A stretch of 64,000 bases of DNA from Streptomyces spinosus (GTDB lineage Bacteria; Actinomycetota; Actinomycetes; Streptomycetales; Streptomycetaceae): contig NZ_JAINRC010000008.1 of NCBI RefSeq assembly GCF_020400655.1, positions 310,001 through 374,000 on the forward strand, given 5' to 3'. The notes beneath the pieces were generated by a model. It was not told where the DNA came from. It made no database searches and saw only the letters and a program-made list of their open reading frames with translations. Shown here one piece after another: positions 34,863-43,058 of this stretch. Numbering within the stretch: the first letter of the stretch is position 1; each line of letters begins with the position of its first letter. Made by a program: the position numbers and the translations under genes.

Positions 34863-35723
34863 ACCCAGGGCGGCGACCGAGAGTGCCTCGGCCAGGGTCA
34901 CGGGCGGGCGTCCGATCAGGCTGCGCAAGTCGCCGGAGTCGGTGTACATCTCGCCGCGGTTCATGCCGCGGTCGGCGTCGGCGAGGACCTCCGCAAGCTC
35001 GGCGGGCAGGCCCGCGGCGGCCAGTGCCTGGGCGAAGTCGGTCTCCGGGAGGTCAGCGTAGGTAACCTGCTTTCCGGCTGCAGCGGAGATCGCGGCGGCG
35101 AGCTCAGTCAGGGTGAAGGATTCGTCGCCGCCGAGCTCGTACACGGCGCCGGTGTGGCCTTCGGTGGTGAGGACGACCGCTGCGGCCTCGGCGTAGTCGG
35201 CGCGGGACGCGGCGCTGATCCGCCCCTCGCCTGCGGCGCCGACGACGGCGCCGTTCTGCAGGATCTGCGGCAGTTGGCTGGTGTAGTTCTCCAGGTACCA
35301 GCTGTTGCGCAGCAGCACGCTGGGGATTCCGCGGTCCCGCAGGTACTTCTCCGTCTCGCCGTGCGTGGCACCGATGACGGTGGTGGCCGTGTCCGCGTGC
35401 GTCGTGCTCGTGTACGCCAGCAGCGACACGCCTGCGGACGCCGCGGCGTCGATCACGCGGCGGTGGTTGGCGACCCGCTCGCTCACAGGGACCGAGGCCG
35501 AGATCAGCAGCAGCCTGTCCGCCCCCGCGAATGCCTCGGCCAGGCCGTCCGTGTCCGCGAAGTCGGCGCGACGTACCGCGATGCCTCGGTCGGCCAGATC
35601 CTTGATCCCGGCGATGTCCCGGCCGGTCGCGATGATGTCCGCGGCCGGGATCCCGCGCCGCAGCAGTGCCTCGACGGTGAGCCTGCCCAGCTGGCCGGTG
35701 GCTCCGGTGACGACGATCGGCAT
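34860..35723 (-). CDS. NmrA/QorB-like NAD(P)-binding oxidoreductase
   Basis: A 287-residue atypical short-chain dehydrogenase. The Rossmann motif is GATGQLG near residue 8; further QorB-like segments are LLRNSWYLENYTSQLPQ and YELGGDESFTLTELAAAIS. QorB-type enzymes reduce quinones with NADPH. The ATG at 35723 is preferred because GGAAGGA lies 9 to 12 bases upstream; the ATG at 35732 is too close to it. It is divergent from an HxlR regulator, the usual QorB/QorR arrangement, and bracketed by 81-bp repeats. Confidence 0.85.
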   Translation of the reverse strand: MPIVVTGATGQLGRLTVEALLRRGIPAADIIATGRDIAGIKDLADRGIAVRRADFADTDGLAEAFAGADRLLLISASVPVSERVANHRRVIDAAASAGVSLLAYTSTTHADTATTVIGATHGETEKYLRDRGIPSVLLRNSWYLENYTSQLPQILQNGAVVGAAGEGRISAASRADYAEAAAVVLTTEGHTGAVYELGGDESFTLTELAAAISAAAGKQVTYADLPETDFAQALAAAGLPAELAEVLADADRGMNRGEMYTDSGDLRSLIGRPPVTLAEALSVAALG

Positions 35724-35835
35724 GATGGTCATTCCTTCCTTCCGCGCGTGCCTCGCACGCCTGCCGCGGTCCGTCCGCCGCAGGATGGAACACAGAATGA
35801 CCTGCACACTCTCTGTTGGGGAGTAGCCACTTATT

Positions 35836-35850
35836 GGTAGGGTACTTACC
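35836..35850. promoter_or_regulatory. Candidate HxlR operator between the divergent pair
   Basis: GGTA-GGGTACT-TACC, an interrupted palindrome upstream of both genes, 27 bp before the HxlR start. HxlR-family regulators often bind such sites and respond to quinones or aldehydes; binding here is inference. Confidence 0.4.
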
Positions 35851-35876
35851 GGAGCGAAAGCATTGAGGTGAGCCGT

Positions 35877-36281
35877 ATGGCTGCTGTCAAGAATGTGACC
35901 GGGCCCATGCCGTCATTCGATCCGTACGAGCGCGGCTGCCCGTCGCGGGACCTGCTCGACCAGATCGGCAGCAAGTGGGCGGTCCTCGTGCTGGGCGAAC
36001 TCGGCCGGAACGGGACCTCCCGGTTCGGCCAGCTCCGGCAGGCGCTGGCGGGCGTGAGCGAGAAGATGCTCACCCAGACGCTGCGCACCCTCGAACGCGA
36101 CGGGCTGGTCAGCCGGACCGTCTACCCAGAGGTGCCGCCACACGTGGAGTATGAGCTGACCGCGCTCGGCCAGACGCTGCGGGAACCGCTGAAGGCGCTC
36201 ACGGAGTGGTCTGTGCTGCACATCGAAGAAGTCATCACCGCCCGCGAAGAGTATGACGACCGCACTGAGCACAGCAGGTAA
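35877..36281 (+). CDS. HxlR-family transcriptional regulator
   Basis: A 134-residue winged-helix regulator: CPSRDLLDQIGSKWAVLVLGEL (signature Cys and DNA-binding start), RFGQLRQALAGVSEKMLTQTLRTLERDGLVSRTVYPEVPPHVEYELTALG. The single conserved N-terminal Cys suggests redox or electrophile sensing as in QorR/YodB. It starts at ATG after GAGG; a GTG at 35868 is possible. It likely represses the divergent oxidoreductase gene and itself. Confidence 0.87.
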   Translation: MAAVKNVTGPMPSFDPYERGCPSRDLLDQIGSKWAVLVLGELGRNGTSRFGQLRQALAGVSEKMLTQTLRTLERDGLVSRTVYPEVPPHVEYELTALGQTLREPLKALTEWSVLHIEEVITAREEYDDRTEHSR

Positions 36282-36303
36282 TCGGCGGCGGCCGGCGGTC
36301 TGG

Positions 36304-36384
36304 TCATAGACGGCTGCCTCGCCGAGACCGGCCCGACAATCAGACTCACCTGAGCAACCCGGCGACATCGCGAGTTCAACCTCA
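36304..36384. repeat. 81-bp direct repeat, copy 2 (transposase 3' end)
   Basis: Second copy of the transposase 3' end segment at 34782-34862. The two copies flank the QorB/HxlR pair in direct orientation. Confidence 0.8.
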
Positions 36385-36396
36385 GTAGAGACGCAC

Positions 36397-36567
36397 ATGG
36401 CAGGTTGGCACCTCGTCGAGAGCGACGACCTACCGAAATCCGGTGGTTTCGTCGTCGACCGTACAATCCACGGGGAAACAGTCACCATCCGCGGTGCCAT
36501 GGTCAACGCGATACCGCGCGTCGGAACCGCGTTCAGTCGCGACAAGTTCCCAGGAAAGACACCATGA
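36397..36567 (+). CDS. Small protein, unknown function
   Basis: A 56-residue frame (MAGWHLVESDDLPKSGGF...) ending TPGKTP-like (FPGKTP) with ATGA overlap to the following broken gene. The translational coupling and good codon use suggest it was a real gene of the decayed element. No family recognised. Confidence 0.4.
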   Translation: MAGWHLVESDDLPKSGGFVVDRTIHGETVTIRGAMVNAIPRVGTAFSRDKFPGKTP

Positions 36568-36943
36568 CGGACCGCACCGCAGCCAGACCGCTCTCCCCTC
36601 TCGAACAGCGCATCCTCGTCAAGCGGAAGCGGCAATCGAGGACGGCATCATCCCGGCCACCGGTACGGTCACGGACGACTCCGGCGAACTGTTCGGCGAA
36701 CTGCTGGTCTGGGTGGGCGCCGGCAGGCTCTCGGCCCTGGAATTCTCTTGGTACGGCGACACCGCCCCGACGGAACTCCCCGACCCCGGCCTCGTCACCG
36801 TGACGGTGACGTGATGCGGAGAGGACCGCGGCCTGAGATTCGTCGAAACCCACTGGAACGGCCCGGGCCCGTCTGTCACTTGGGCGTCCGCCTCCGACCC
36901 GGACCCCTACGGCATTCCCGAACACGTCAACAGTTCTCCGTGA
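36564..36943 (+). pseudogene. Broken gene of unknown function
   Basis: It starts MTDRTAARPLSPLEQRILVK, then a frameshift near 36625-36640 shifts into AIEDGIIPATGTVTDDSGELFGEL and FSWYGDTAPTELPDPGLV, then an in-frame stop at 36812-36814 is followed in the same frame by LRFVETHWNGPGPSVTWAS. The pieces together read as one former protein. Order and coupling support an operon with the small gene before it. Confidence 0.5.
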
Positions 36944-37041
36944 CATGTCAGACGCTGCCATGTAAGGGGAAGGAAGGGGAGCGAGGACAAGATCCAGGCC
37001 TGACCCGCGAGGTATTTATGTAGGTCAGCCTCGGGGTATCG

Positions 37042-37827
37042 GTGGGTCTCGCGGGGCGTCCGAGGGACCTCGGGAGAAGGTTTTCTCCCACCTCGACCCG
37101 ACGTCCGGCACAAGGTGCGGACCTCGACGGTCTACAGCTACAGCAAGTGCGTGAACGCCTACTCGTCCCCGGCTCGGAAAGAAGAGACTCGCCCGCCTCT
37201 CCGTATCGCGTCGGCAGGGGCCTGTCTGTTGCAGAGGTCAAGCGACTCCTCACCTAGGTGGACGACGACCGTCTGGGTGCCGCGTACGTCCTCGCCCTCT
37301 ACCTCGGACTGCGGCGAGGGGAGTTGCCGGGCCTCCACTGGGCCGACGTCGACCTGGGCAACGGCTCGCTGGAGATCCTTGCGGCGCTCCAACGCGTCGA
37401 CGGGGCCCTGGTCCTGACCGCGCCGAAGACGCGCCGCTCCGAACGGCCGGTGCCGCTGCCTCGGGTCTGCGTGGACGCGTTGCGCCGGGACCGCGCGCGG
37501 CAGGACGCGGAACGCGCCGATGTGGGGGAGCGGTGGCGTGACACGGGACTGGTCTTCACCACGCGGCTCGGTACGGCCATCGAGCCTCGTAATCTGAACC
37601 GGCACTTCTATCCGATCCGCGAGTGGCTTGGCCTGAACGTGCGCTTCCACGACCTCCGGCACACCTGCGTGACGCTGCTTCTCGGCCTCGGTATCCCGCC
37701 GCACATCGTCCGGGACACCGTCGGGCACAACGCGCGGGACGTGACCATGAACATCTACGCGCACGCCGACATGGCCGAGAAGCGGGCGGCACTGGACCGG
37801 CTGGGGAGCCTGCTCGCCGACGAGTGA
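37042..37827 (+). pseudogene. Tyrosine recombinase (integrase) pseudogene
   Basis: The C-terminal catalytic part is intact: Arg in LGLRRGELPGLHW, HDLRHT, GHNARDVTMNIYAHA with the nucleophile Tyr. In the same frame upstream the sequence reads GLSVAEVKRLLT, then an in-frame TAG at 37255-37257 interrupts what should continue into DDDRLGAAYVLAL. The N-terminal arm and core-binding domains are missing or scrambled. It ends 93 bp before the att site, the normal place for an integrase. It is the integrase of the older, decayed element. Confidence 0.8.
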
Positions 37828-37870
37828 GTGCTGGGACCATTGCCGTCAGCGTTGCCGTCAGAGACACGAA

Positions 37871-37903
37871 ACGCCCTGGAGGGAAGATCCCCTCCGGGGC
37901 GTT
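37871..37903 (+). terminator. Terminator after the integrase pseudogene
   Basis: ACGCCC-TGGAGGG / CCTCCGGGGCGT hairpin followed by TTTTC, just before the att site. Confidence 0.7.
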
Positions 37904-37920
37904 TTCGCAGGTAGGAGGTT

Positions 37921-37967
37921 GCGCCCCCGGCAGGACTCGAACCTGCGGCCAAGCGCTTAGAAGGCGC
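37921..37967. other. Left attachment site (attL), 47-bp tRNA-Arg 3' end copy
   Basis: 47 bp identical to 56831-56877, the 3' part of tRNA-Arg(UCU). The identity stops inside the anticodon stem on one side and one base beyond the tRNA end on the other. It defines the left end of the roughly 19-kb integrative element and the right end of the decayed one. Confidence 0.9.
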
Positions 37968-38390
37968 TGGGTAAGACGAGCAGCGCACCGCTGCTGACCT
38001 GCACCTCTTGTCGCGCCTGGCGCCTTGGCTACCGTCCTTCGACACGCATTCGACAGCACTTCGCACCAGTGTGCTCTCCGCCCTCCGGCAGTGCGACGAC
38101 AGTGCCAACGGTGAGGCGTATGGATCCCAACTTGTAGGCAGTTGCACGGGCCTGCCATTTACCCCCCACGTAGCAGCCAGCAGCGGCCTCCTCCCAGGTC
38201 CGCCGAGGTTCTCAAACGAGCATTGCTGGCCATGGTGGCCCGCCCGCTGAGGTGGGCCGCGTCGCGCGGCATCCTGATCATCTCGTTCAGCGCAGGTGAT
38301 CTATCAGAGGTTTCGTGCTTCGTTCTCGCCGCCCAAGCAGAAGGGCGTTGAGGTACAGCCCTGATATGTGCAGGTCAGGTGAGGGGGACC
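37968..38390. other. Element left end, no intact gene
   Basis: The stretch holds TTCGACACGCATTCGACA at 38038-38055, which recurs (17 of 18 bases) at 56670-56687 near the other end, and a diverged fragment of a GntR gene at about 38081-38158 that resembles 39840-39920. No intact reading frame is convincing here. Confidence 0.5.
38081..38158 (-). pseudogene. Diverged GntR gene fragment
   Basis: About 78 bp that align with the middle of the intact GntR/UTRA gene (the region coding QLSTSWEPYDLTAGTLVVLPEG), with many substitutions. Either an old duplicate or debris from an earlier element. Confidence 0.45.
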
Positions 38391-39422
38391 ATGTTCGAAG
38401 TGAGGCACACGTGCCCGCATTGTGGACACGGCGTAGGCCGGTTGATGCGCGTCAGCGGCGAAGGCGTTTCCAACTGCGCTCGTTGCCACAAGAGTGACTG
38501 GTCCCGGCGGTTCCCGTTCTCTGCACCGGATCCACAGCTGGCGAAGCAGGAGGCTCGGGAAGCACTCCGCGCAGAGATGGACGCGCAGCGACTCGACTGG
38601 GTGCCACGCAGCGAACAGACCATACAGGTCAAGATTCCTGAGCGGATCGTGCCGCCTCCGCCACGTCTCCCGAAGACGGAACGAGAGCGACTTGTCGAGC
38701 ATGTTGGTGACAGGAAGCTCACCAAGTCCAACGCTGCTCGGAGCGCGAAGAACATAGCGAAGAAGCGACTTTTGGCCTACGGAGTCTTGGCGGTAGGAAC
38801 TGTGGCTTGCTTCGCCATCGGAGCGGGAGGCAGTGGCGGTGACCACGTCAGGAGCGCATCCGCCAAGCCCACAACGTTGCCTAGCCTGACTGCCTCTCCC
38901 TCGGGTAGATCCTCGGTGACCCCGCCGCTTTGGGGGCCGTTGCGCGACTACCAGCACTGGAACCTTGCAAAGGCTGTGGCGGACGCCCGCAAGCACCACG
39001 TCAGGTCGGTGACGTACTCAGACCTCAGCCACCTGAACCGCAGTCCGTCTCACCTCGGCAACTGGAAAGTGTGCCGGCAGGTTCCTGCTCCTGGCGCCAA
39101 GAGCGCCGGGACTCTCACGTTCGCGGTTCTGAAGGCGAACGAGGCGTGCGCCTCGCCGCCACGGCCTCGCTCTCATCACGAATCGTCTTCAAAGGGCAGT
39201 TCTGACTCCAGCTCGGCTGGAAGCACGTCGACGGCTGGCAGCTCGCCCGCATCGGACAGCTCCAACGCGACGGAACTGTGCGGCATCCGATCCAACGCCG
39301 GTAATTGCTACCACGCTGGCCAGTTCTGCCGGAACATCGACGTGGGGGCGACGACTACGGACGCAGCAGGGCGCGAGATCACCTGCGACTATGAAGCCGA
39401 CGCCAATCGCTGGCATTACTGA
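38391..39422 (+). CDS. Zinc-ribbon membrane protein with extracellular Cys-containing tail
   Basis: A 343-residue protein: N-terminal CPHCGHG...CARCHK zinc ribbon (residues about 8-32), a charged cytoplasmic stretch, one membrane helix near residues 125-143 (LLAYGVLAVGTVACFAIGAG), a region WNLAKAVADARKHHVRSVTYSDLSHLNRS with PASTA-like character, a Ser-rich linker, and a C-terminal CRNIDVGATTTDAAGREITCDY-like module seen in other actinobacterial secreted proteins. Function unknown. GC content is lower than in neighbouring backbone genes. It starts at ATG after GAGGGGG. Confidence 0.7.
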   Translation: MFEVRHTCPHCGHGVGRLMRVSGEGVSNCARCHKSDWSRRFPFSAPDPQLAKQEAREALRAEMDAQRLDWVPRSEQTIQVKIPERIVPPPPRLPKTERERLVEHVGDRKLTKSNAARSAKNIAKKRLLAYGVLAVGTVACFAIGAGGSGGDHVRSASAKPTTLPSLTASPSGRSSVTPPLWGPLRDYQHWNLAKAVADARKHHVRSVTYSDLSHLNRSPSHLGNWKVCRQVPAPGAKSAGTLTFAVLKANEACASPPRPRSHHESSSKGSSDSSSAGSTSTAGSSPASDSSNATELCGIRSNAGNCYHAGQFCRNIDVGATTTDAAGREITCDYEADANRWHY

Positions 39423-39581
39423 CAACCCGATGACCGGTCACGGCTTCGCACCTGCCAGGTCCGTTCTCGGGGCTAGATGTATTGATCACGAGCGTTGTTA
39501 ACGCGGGCCGGTCTTGGCCCTCACTGGGGTACGCCGGGGCACGGCTTTCGAGTATCCAACCGGCGGTCAGCGATCCGTCCG

Positions 39582-40337
39582 TCAGCGGTTGATCGGGATC
39601 TCGTAGACGACCTCGCAGTGAGCGGCGGGCACGACGATGTCCGCCGTCTCTACCGGCCGACCGTCGTCGCTGTAATAGGTCCGCCGGATGTGCGTCACGA
39701 GTGCCGCTTTCTGGATACCAAGTAGTGATGCCTCCTCGGCGGTCGCCGTCCGCGGTTCCGGCTGCTCCACGGCGTGGCTGACGGTAACTCCGATCGTGGC
39801 CATGCGGTTCACGACCCCCGCCCCGGCGTGCGGCCCTCCCTCCGGGAGGACAACGAGAGTGCCGGCGGTGAGGTCGTACGGCTCCCAGCTCGTCGACAGC
39901 TGCACGGGCCTGCCGTCGGCCAGGAACTCGTACGTCGTTCGGACGCACAGGTCGCCCTCGGCGATGCCGAGCCGCGCCGCGATGTCCGCCGGAGCCGGCA
40001 CCTTGGCCTCAGTCCGGCTCTCCCAGTCCCCTTGCCTGCCCACGGCCTTCATGTCCGCCCGGAACGGAGACCCGTTGGGCCGCTCACGGGCGGACGAACG
40101 GACCACCCGCACCCGCTGCCGGGGCTCGGCGACGTACGTGCCCGAACCGGCGCGGCCCTCCAGCACACCCTGGGAGATCAACAGCTCCTGAGCCCGGCGG
40201 ACCACGTTCTCGCCGACCCCGTACTCCTGGCCGATCTGGGCGCGGGACGGCAGACGGTCCCCGGGCTCCCATACATGCTCCGCGATCCGGCGCCGGAGTT
40301 CGTGGGCGATGCGGAGATAGGGCGGCTGCTCAGGCAT
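39582..40337 (-). CDS. GntR-family regulator with UTRA domain
   Basis: A 251-residue HutC/UTRA-type regulator: winged helix YLRIAHELRRRIAEHVWEPGDRLPSRAQIGQEYGVGENVVRRAQELL, then a UTRA effector domain ending DIVVPAAHCEVVYEIPINR. It is divergent from a cluster of small genes and probably represses it; the 79-bp intergenic region contains TAGTCCACTAGCTCTAATCT and repeated TCTAGTTAACTAG-type motifs, likely operators. Confidence 0.85.
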   Translation of the reverse strand: MPEQPPYLRIAHELRRRIAEHVWEPGDRLPSRAQIGQEYGVGENVVRRAQELLISQGVLEGRAGSGTYVAEPRQRVRVVRSSARERPNGSPFRADMKAVGRQGDWESRTEAKVPAPADIAARLGIAEGDLCVRTTYEFLADGRPVQLSTSWEPYDLTAGTLVVLPEGGPHAGAGVVNRMATIGVTVSHAVEQPEPRTATAEEASLLGIQKAALVTHIRRTYYSDDGRPVETADIVVPAAHCEVVYEIPINR

Positions 40338-40344
40338 ATGGAAA

Positions 40345-40379
40345 ATCTAGTCCACTAGCTCTAATCTAGTTAACTAGCT
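40345..40379. promoter_or_regulatory. Candidate GntR operators in the divergent region
   Basis: Closely spaced CTAGTCCACTAG and CTAGTTAACTAG half-palindromes lie between the GntR gene and the small-gene cluster. GntR regulators of AICEs typically bind such AT-rich palindromes; this is inference. Confidence 0.55.
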
Positions 40380-40416
40380 TCACTGAAAGTGATCGCCGAT
40401 TGACGGAGGCTGCCCT

Positions 40417-40695
40417 GTGCCCGCTTCGGGATCTCGCGTGGCGGCCATCGCCGCCCGGCTGTCCGCCGTCGGACTTCCCACGCGCGTGGAGGAATACGAC
40501 CGCTACACGTCGGTCGAAGCGGAGATACCGGAAGCGCCCTCCGCTGACCTATGGCGGGAGGCCCTGGAAGTAGTGGCCGAGGCCGATCGGTTCGGCCTCC
40601 TCGCCACCAGCCTGAACGGCCGCACCCTCTGGGCGGTCGTACACAAAGCGGTCCCCGCGACGGGCGATGTCGGGGGACCGAGCCATCAGCGATAG
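40417..40695 (+). CDS. Small protein, unknown function
   Basis: A 92-residue protein (GTG start) with an N-terminal helix AIAARLSAVGLPTRVEEYDRYT and SVEAEIPEAPSADLWREALEVVAEADRFGLL. It reads like a small alpha/beta protein with no recognised domain. It is the first gene of a cluster running to 42482 whose members are closely packed and partly overlapping. Confidence 0.6.
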   Translation: MPASGSRVAAIAARLSAVGLPTRVEEYDRYTSVEAEIPEAPSADLWREALEVVAEADRFGLLATSLNGRTLWAVVHKAVPATGDVGGPSHQR

Positions 40696-40707
40696 GAGCT
40701 GAGCAGC

Positions 40708-41019
40708 GTGCTCAACCGTATCCGCCGTGCCATCTCGCTCACCAGAGCGCTGTACGCCCCCAAGGGCAGGCACCGCCGCCCCTTAACGACGTCCCGATCG
40801 ACGGTGGTCCCAGCCTTCCCGCCGTCCGCCGATGCGTCGCAGCGGCCACTGGGCCGGGTGTCCGACATCGCCAACCATCGACTCCCGCTCGCAGGGGAGG
40901 ACAACGCACTCGTCCGCCCCTACGTGCTGGCCTGGGAGCAACGGGTACGGCCACGGGTGGTGGTCGTCGCTTCCCATCTGCCGGCTGAAGCCTGGTCGAC
41001 CCTGGCGGGGGCTTGCTGA
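40708..41019 (+). CDS. Small protein with a TTA codon, unknown function
   Basis: A 103-residue basic protein (GTG start). Residue 26 is encoded by TTA at 40783-40785, so translation may depend on the bldA tRNA. The C-terminal part LVRPYVLAWEQRVRPRVVVVASHLPAEAW has no recognised family. Its stop overlaps the next start (TGATG). Confidence 0.55.
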   Translation: MLNRIRRAISLTRALYAPKGRHRRPLTTSRSTVVPAFPPSADASQRPLGRVSDIANHRLPLAGEDNALVRPYVLAWEQRVRPRVVVVASHLPAEAWSTLAGAC

Positions 41020-41222
41020 TGTCTCCACGCCAACAGCTCCGCGTCACCGAAGCATCTGCCGTCCCCTACCGGTCGACCGCCTGCCGTATCGGCACACACC
41101 CGCTCTGCACGGAGTCCTCTCCCGTCTCTGCGCCGATCGACCTGCCGGTTGTCTACGAGACGTGCGCGTGCCCGTGTCACTCGATCCCGGGCCACTCAAA
41201 GCCCAGGGAGGTGCAGCGGTGA
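41019..41222 (+). CDS. Small Cys/His-containing protein
   Basis: A 67-residue protein with CACPCH and HPLC segments that could bind zinc. It overlaps the preceding stop by 1 bp and the following start by GTGA, so it is coupled on both sides. Function unknown. Confidence 0.5.
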   Translation: MSPRQQLRVTEASAVPYRSTACRIGTHPLCTESSPVSAPIDLPVVYETCACPCHSIPGHSKPREVQR

Positions 41223-41443
41223 GCGGTTGGGCACCGGGCGGCGCGCTAGTTGCCACTGTCGAGGTCACGGCGACCACTGTTCAGCGAGGCGACGTCATTC
41301 AACTGGGCGGCAGAGCGTGCCGGGTCATGGACCTCTTCCAACTTCCCCAAGGGGCCAAACGGCTTCTCTTCGAGTCGGGCGAGCTGCTGACCATACACAC
41401 GCGAACCCGGCTCGTCGCCGTTCGCGTGCAGAGAAGGCGGTGA
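41219..41443 (+). CDS. Small protein, unknown function
   Basis: A 74-residue beta-rich protein (GTG start) with VTATTVQRGDVIQLGGRACRVMDLFQLP, a pattern reminiscent of small OB- or Hint-like barrels that occur beside GntR genes in AICEs. Coupled by GTGA at both ends. Function unknown. Confidence 0.55.
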   Translation: MSGWAPGGALVATVEVTATTVQRGDVIQLGGRACRVMDLFQLPQGAKRLLFESGELLTIHTRTRLVAVRVQRRR

Positions 41444-42183
41444 CCCGGTCTGTGCCTTCACGCCATCACGACATCGCCGACGATCTCCGGCGCCAGATCA
41501 CAACCGGCGCATTCAAACCGGGTGAACGCCTGCCGTCCGAGGCAGACCTCGCCGACCGATACGAGGTCAGTACGGCCACACTGCGAAGTGCGCTCGCAGT
41601 CCTCCAGGGCGAAGGTCTTGTCGAGAAGATCCACGGGAAAGGCAACTTCGTCCGCCGCTCCCTCCGCAAGATCGTGTACGTCGGGGGATGGGGAACGTTG
41701 GATCCATGGACCGCCGCTGAAGCGGCCATGCGCGTGACTGTTCGCACCGCCACCGTGCAGGCAGACGGCCATCTGACGTCCTTGCTGAGGGTGCCGGCGG
41801 GCAGCCCGCTCGCTGAGATCTTCTGCATCAGCCATGAGGGGGACTCACCGCACGGTCTGGCCCGCATCTACATCCCGCGCGGCCTGGCACCGGCCGGCCT
41901 GCTGGGCGGGGACTCCTCGTGGCGGGACACGGCCACGCGATTCGCCGTCCTCGGCTCGGCACCGGCAACTGTCCGGGAAACGGTATGTGCTCGTCCACCG
42001 ACACTGGACGAGGCATCCGCCCTCCGGATCGGCCCAACCGCGGCAGCCCTCGCGATCACACGGGTTGCGACCGACTCCACCGGTCGAGTCGTCGAGGCCG
42101 CGCTACTCGTGTTCCCCGGGGATCGCGTCGACGCGGTCTTCACCACCCACGACGTGACCGATGAGAAGGGAACCCAACGATGA
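41440..42183 (+). CDS. GntR-family regulator with UTRA domain
   Basis: A 247-residue regulator (GTG start): HHDIADDLRRQITTGAFKPGERLPSEADLADRYEVSTATLRSALAVLQGEGLVEKIHGKGNFVRR is a full GntR winged helix, followed by a UTRA-like domain. It is coupled by GTGA to the preceding small gene and by ATGA to the following one, so it is part of the operon. Two GntR regulators in one accessory cluster suggest layered control. Confidence 0.83.
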   Translation: MTRSVPSRHHDIADDLRRQITTGAFKPGERLPSEADLADRYEVSTATLRSALAVLQGEGLVEKIHGKGNFVRRSLRKIVYVGGWGTLDPWTAAEAAMRVTVRTATVQADGHLTSLLRVPAGSPLAEIFCISHEGDSPHGLARIYIPRGLAPAGLLGGDSSWRDTATRFAVLGSAPATVRETVCARPPTLDEASALRIGPTAAALAITRVATDSTGRVVEAALLVFPGDRVDAVFTTHDVTDEKGTQR

Positions 42184-42482
42184 CGGCACCGAACGAACTA
42201 CGACTCCTCCCGTGGTCGGGGCCGGAGGGCAAGCCCTGCTACTTGGACACCGACGACAAGGCCGGCTACATGTCCCGGCTGGCGGACAACATCGAAGCGG
42301 TGCAACTGGGGACGGCCGCCGAGTTGCTGGAGCATGCCTCCGCCACCCTCGACGACCAGGACGCCGGCCCGGAAGACTTGCAACGGCTGGCGAGGGAACT
42401 GACCAGGGCGTTGCGGGACGTGCTCCGCGTTGCAATCAGCCGCGGTCGCGTCCTGGCAGTGAGCGACCCTCATCGACCCTGA
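42180..42482 (+). CDS. Small acidic protein, unknown function
   Basis: A 100-residue protein, mostly helical (SRLADNIEAVQLGTAAELLEHASATLDDQ, EDLQRLARELTRALRDVLRVA). It overlaps the GntR stop (ATGA) and ends the small-gene cluster. No family recognised. Confidence 0.6.
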   Translation: MTAPNELRLLPWSGPEGKPCYLDTDDKAGYMSRLADNIEAVQLGTAAELLEHASATLDDQDAGPEDLQRLARELTRALRDVLRVAISRGRVLAVSDPHRP

Positions 42483-42783
42483 AGGGGGTCGCTGCGTCGT
42501 CCCAGAGGCTGAGGCAGCTTCCTCTGCTGCGGCCTGCTGGGTGCGACGTGAGATGACGGTCTCCTGACCGTCGGTCCCGCCGAACAAGAACCCCGACGAA
42601 GCCCACGGTTCTGAACACCATGCCGTGGGCTTCTGCCATGCGGGGTTGGCCTCGGACGGCCCGGAGATGGCTCGGCTGCCGCAGCGCGCCTCGCTTTACC
42701 ATCGCCCTGGTCGGGGCTTGCCTCGTGAGTCAGAGCCACAACTGGTTGCCGCTGTCCAGGGTCGCTGATGTCAGCGCTGGACG
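42483..42783. other. Intergenic stretch with terminator
   Basis: 301 bp between the small-gene cluster and the zinc-ribbon gene on the other strand. It contains a terminator-like hairpin at 42599-42632 and no convincing reading frame. Confidence 0.4.
42599..42632. terminator. Terminator hairpin between converging genes
   Basis: AAGCCCACGG pairs exactly with CCGTGGGCTT around a 14-nt loop; the stem reads into A/T on both sides, suiting both directions. Confidence 0.7.
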
Positions 42784-42984
42784 TCAGCGGAACGGCCCTG
42801 GGACTGGGCAAACCTCTAAAGGGTCGTCTGGCCGGTCTGCCCAGCGCCACCAGACATGCCGACCGGTACACCGCCATAGTGCCCGGCAGGTCCGCCGGCC
42901 GTCGTCCTCCCGTTCGAAGAGAACAAGGCCGCAGGACCGCATGGGTTGGTTGCACTCGGGACAGGCTGGGGTGTCGGTGGTCAT
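42784..42984 (-). CDS. Small zinc-ribbon protein
   Basis: A 66-residue protein: MTTDTPACPECNQPMRSCG, then CRALWRCTGRHVWWRWADR, with CPEC and C...C pairs that can bind one zinc ion. Similar small ribbons are frequent in Streptomyces accessory DNA. It begins at ATG 42984; the longer frame upstream is less likely. Confidence 0.55.
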   Translation of the reverse strand: MTTDTPACPECNQPMRSCGLVLFEREDDGRRTCRALWRCTGRHVWWRWADRPDDPLEVCPVPGPFR

Positions 42985-43058
42985 GCAGCGCACCTTAGGT
43001 GCGCGATCGCTTCGTCCCGAACTATCGGCTGGACGGCCATTGAGGTCTGCTGGGCTGG

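Noticed and set aside
38008..38250. Short plus-strand frame at the left element end
   Set aside because: It lies over the arm-type repeat and GntR debris; no start signals or domain.
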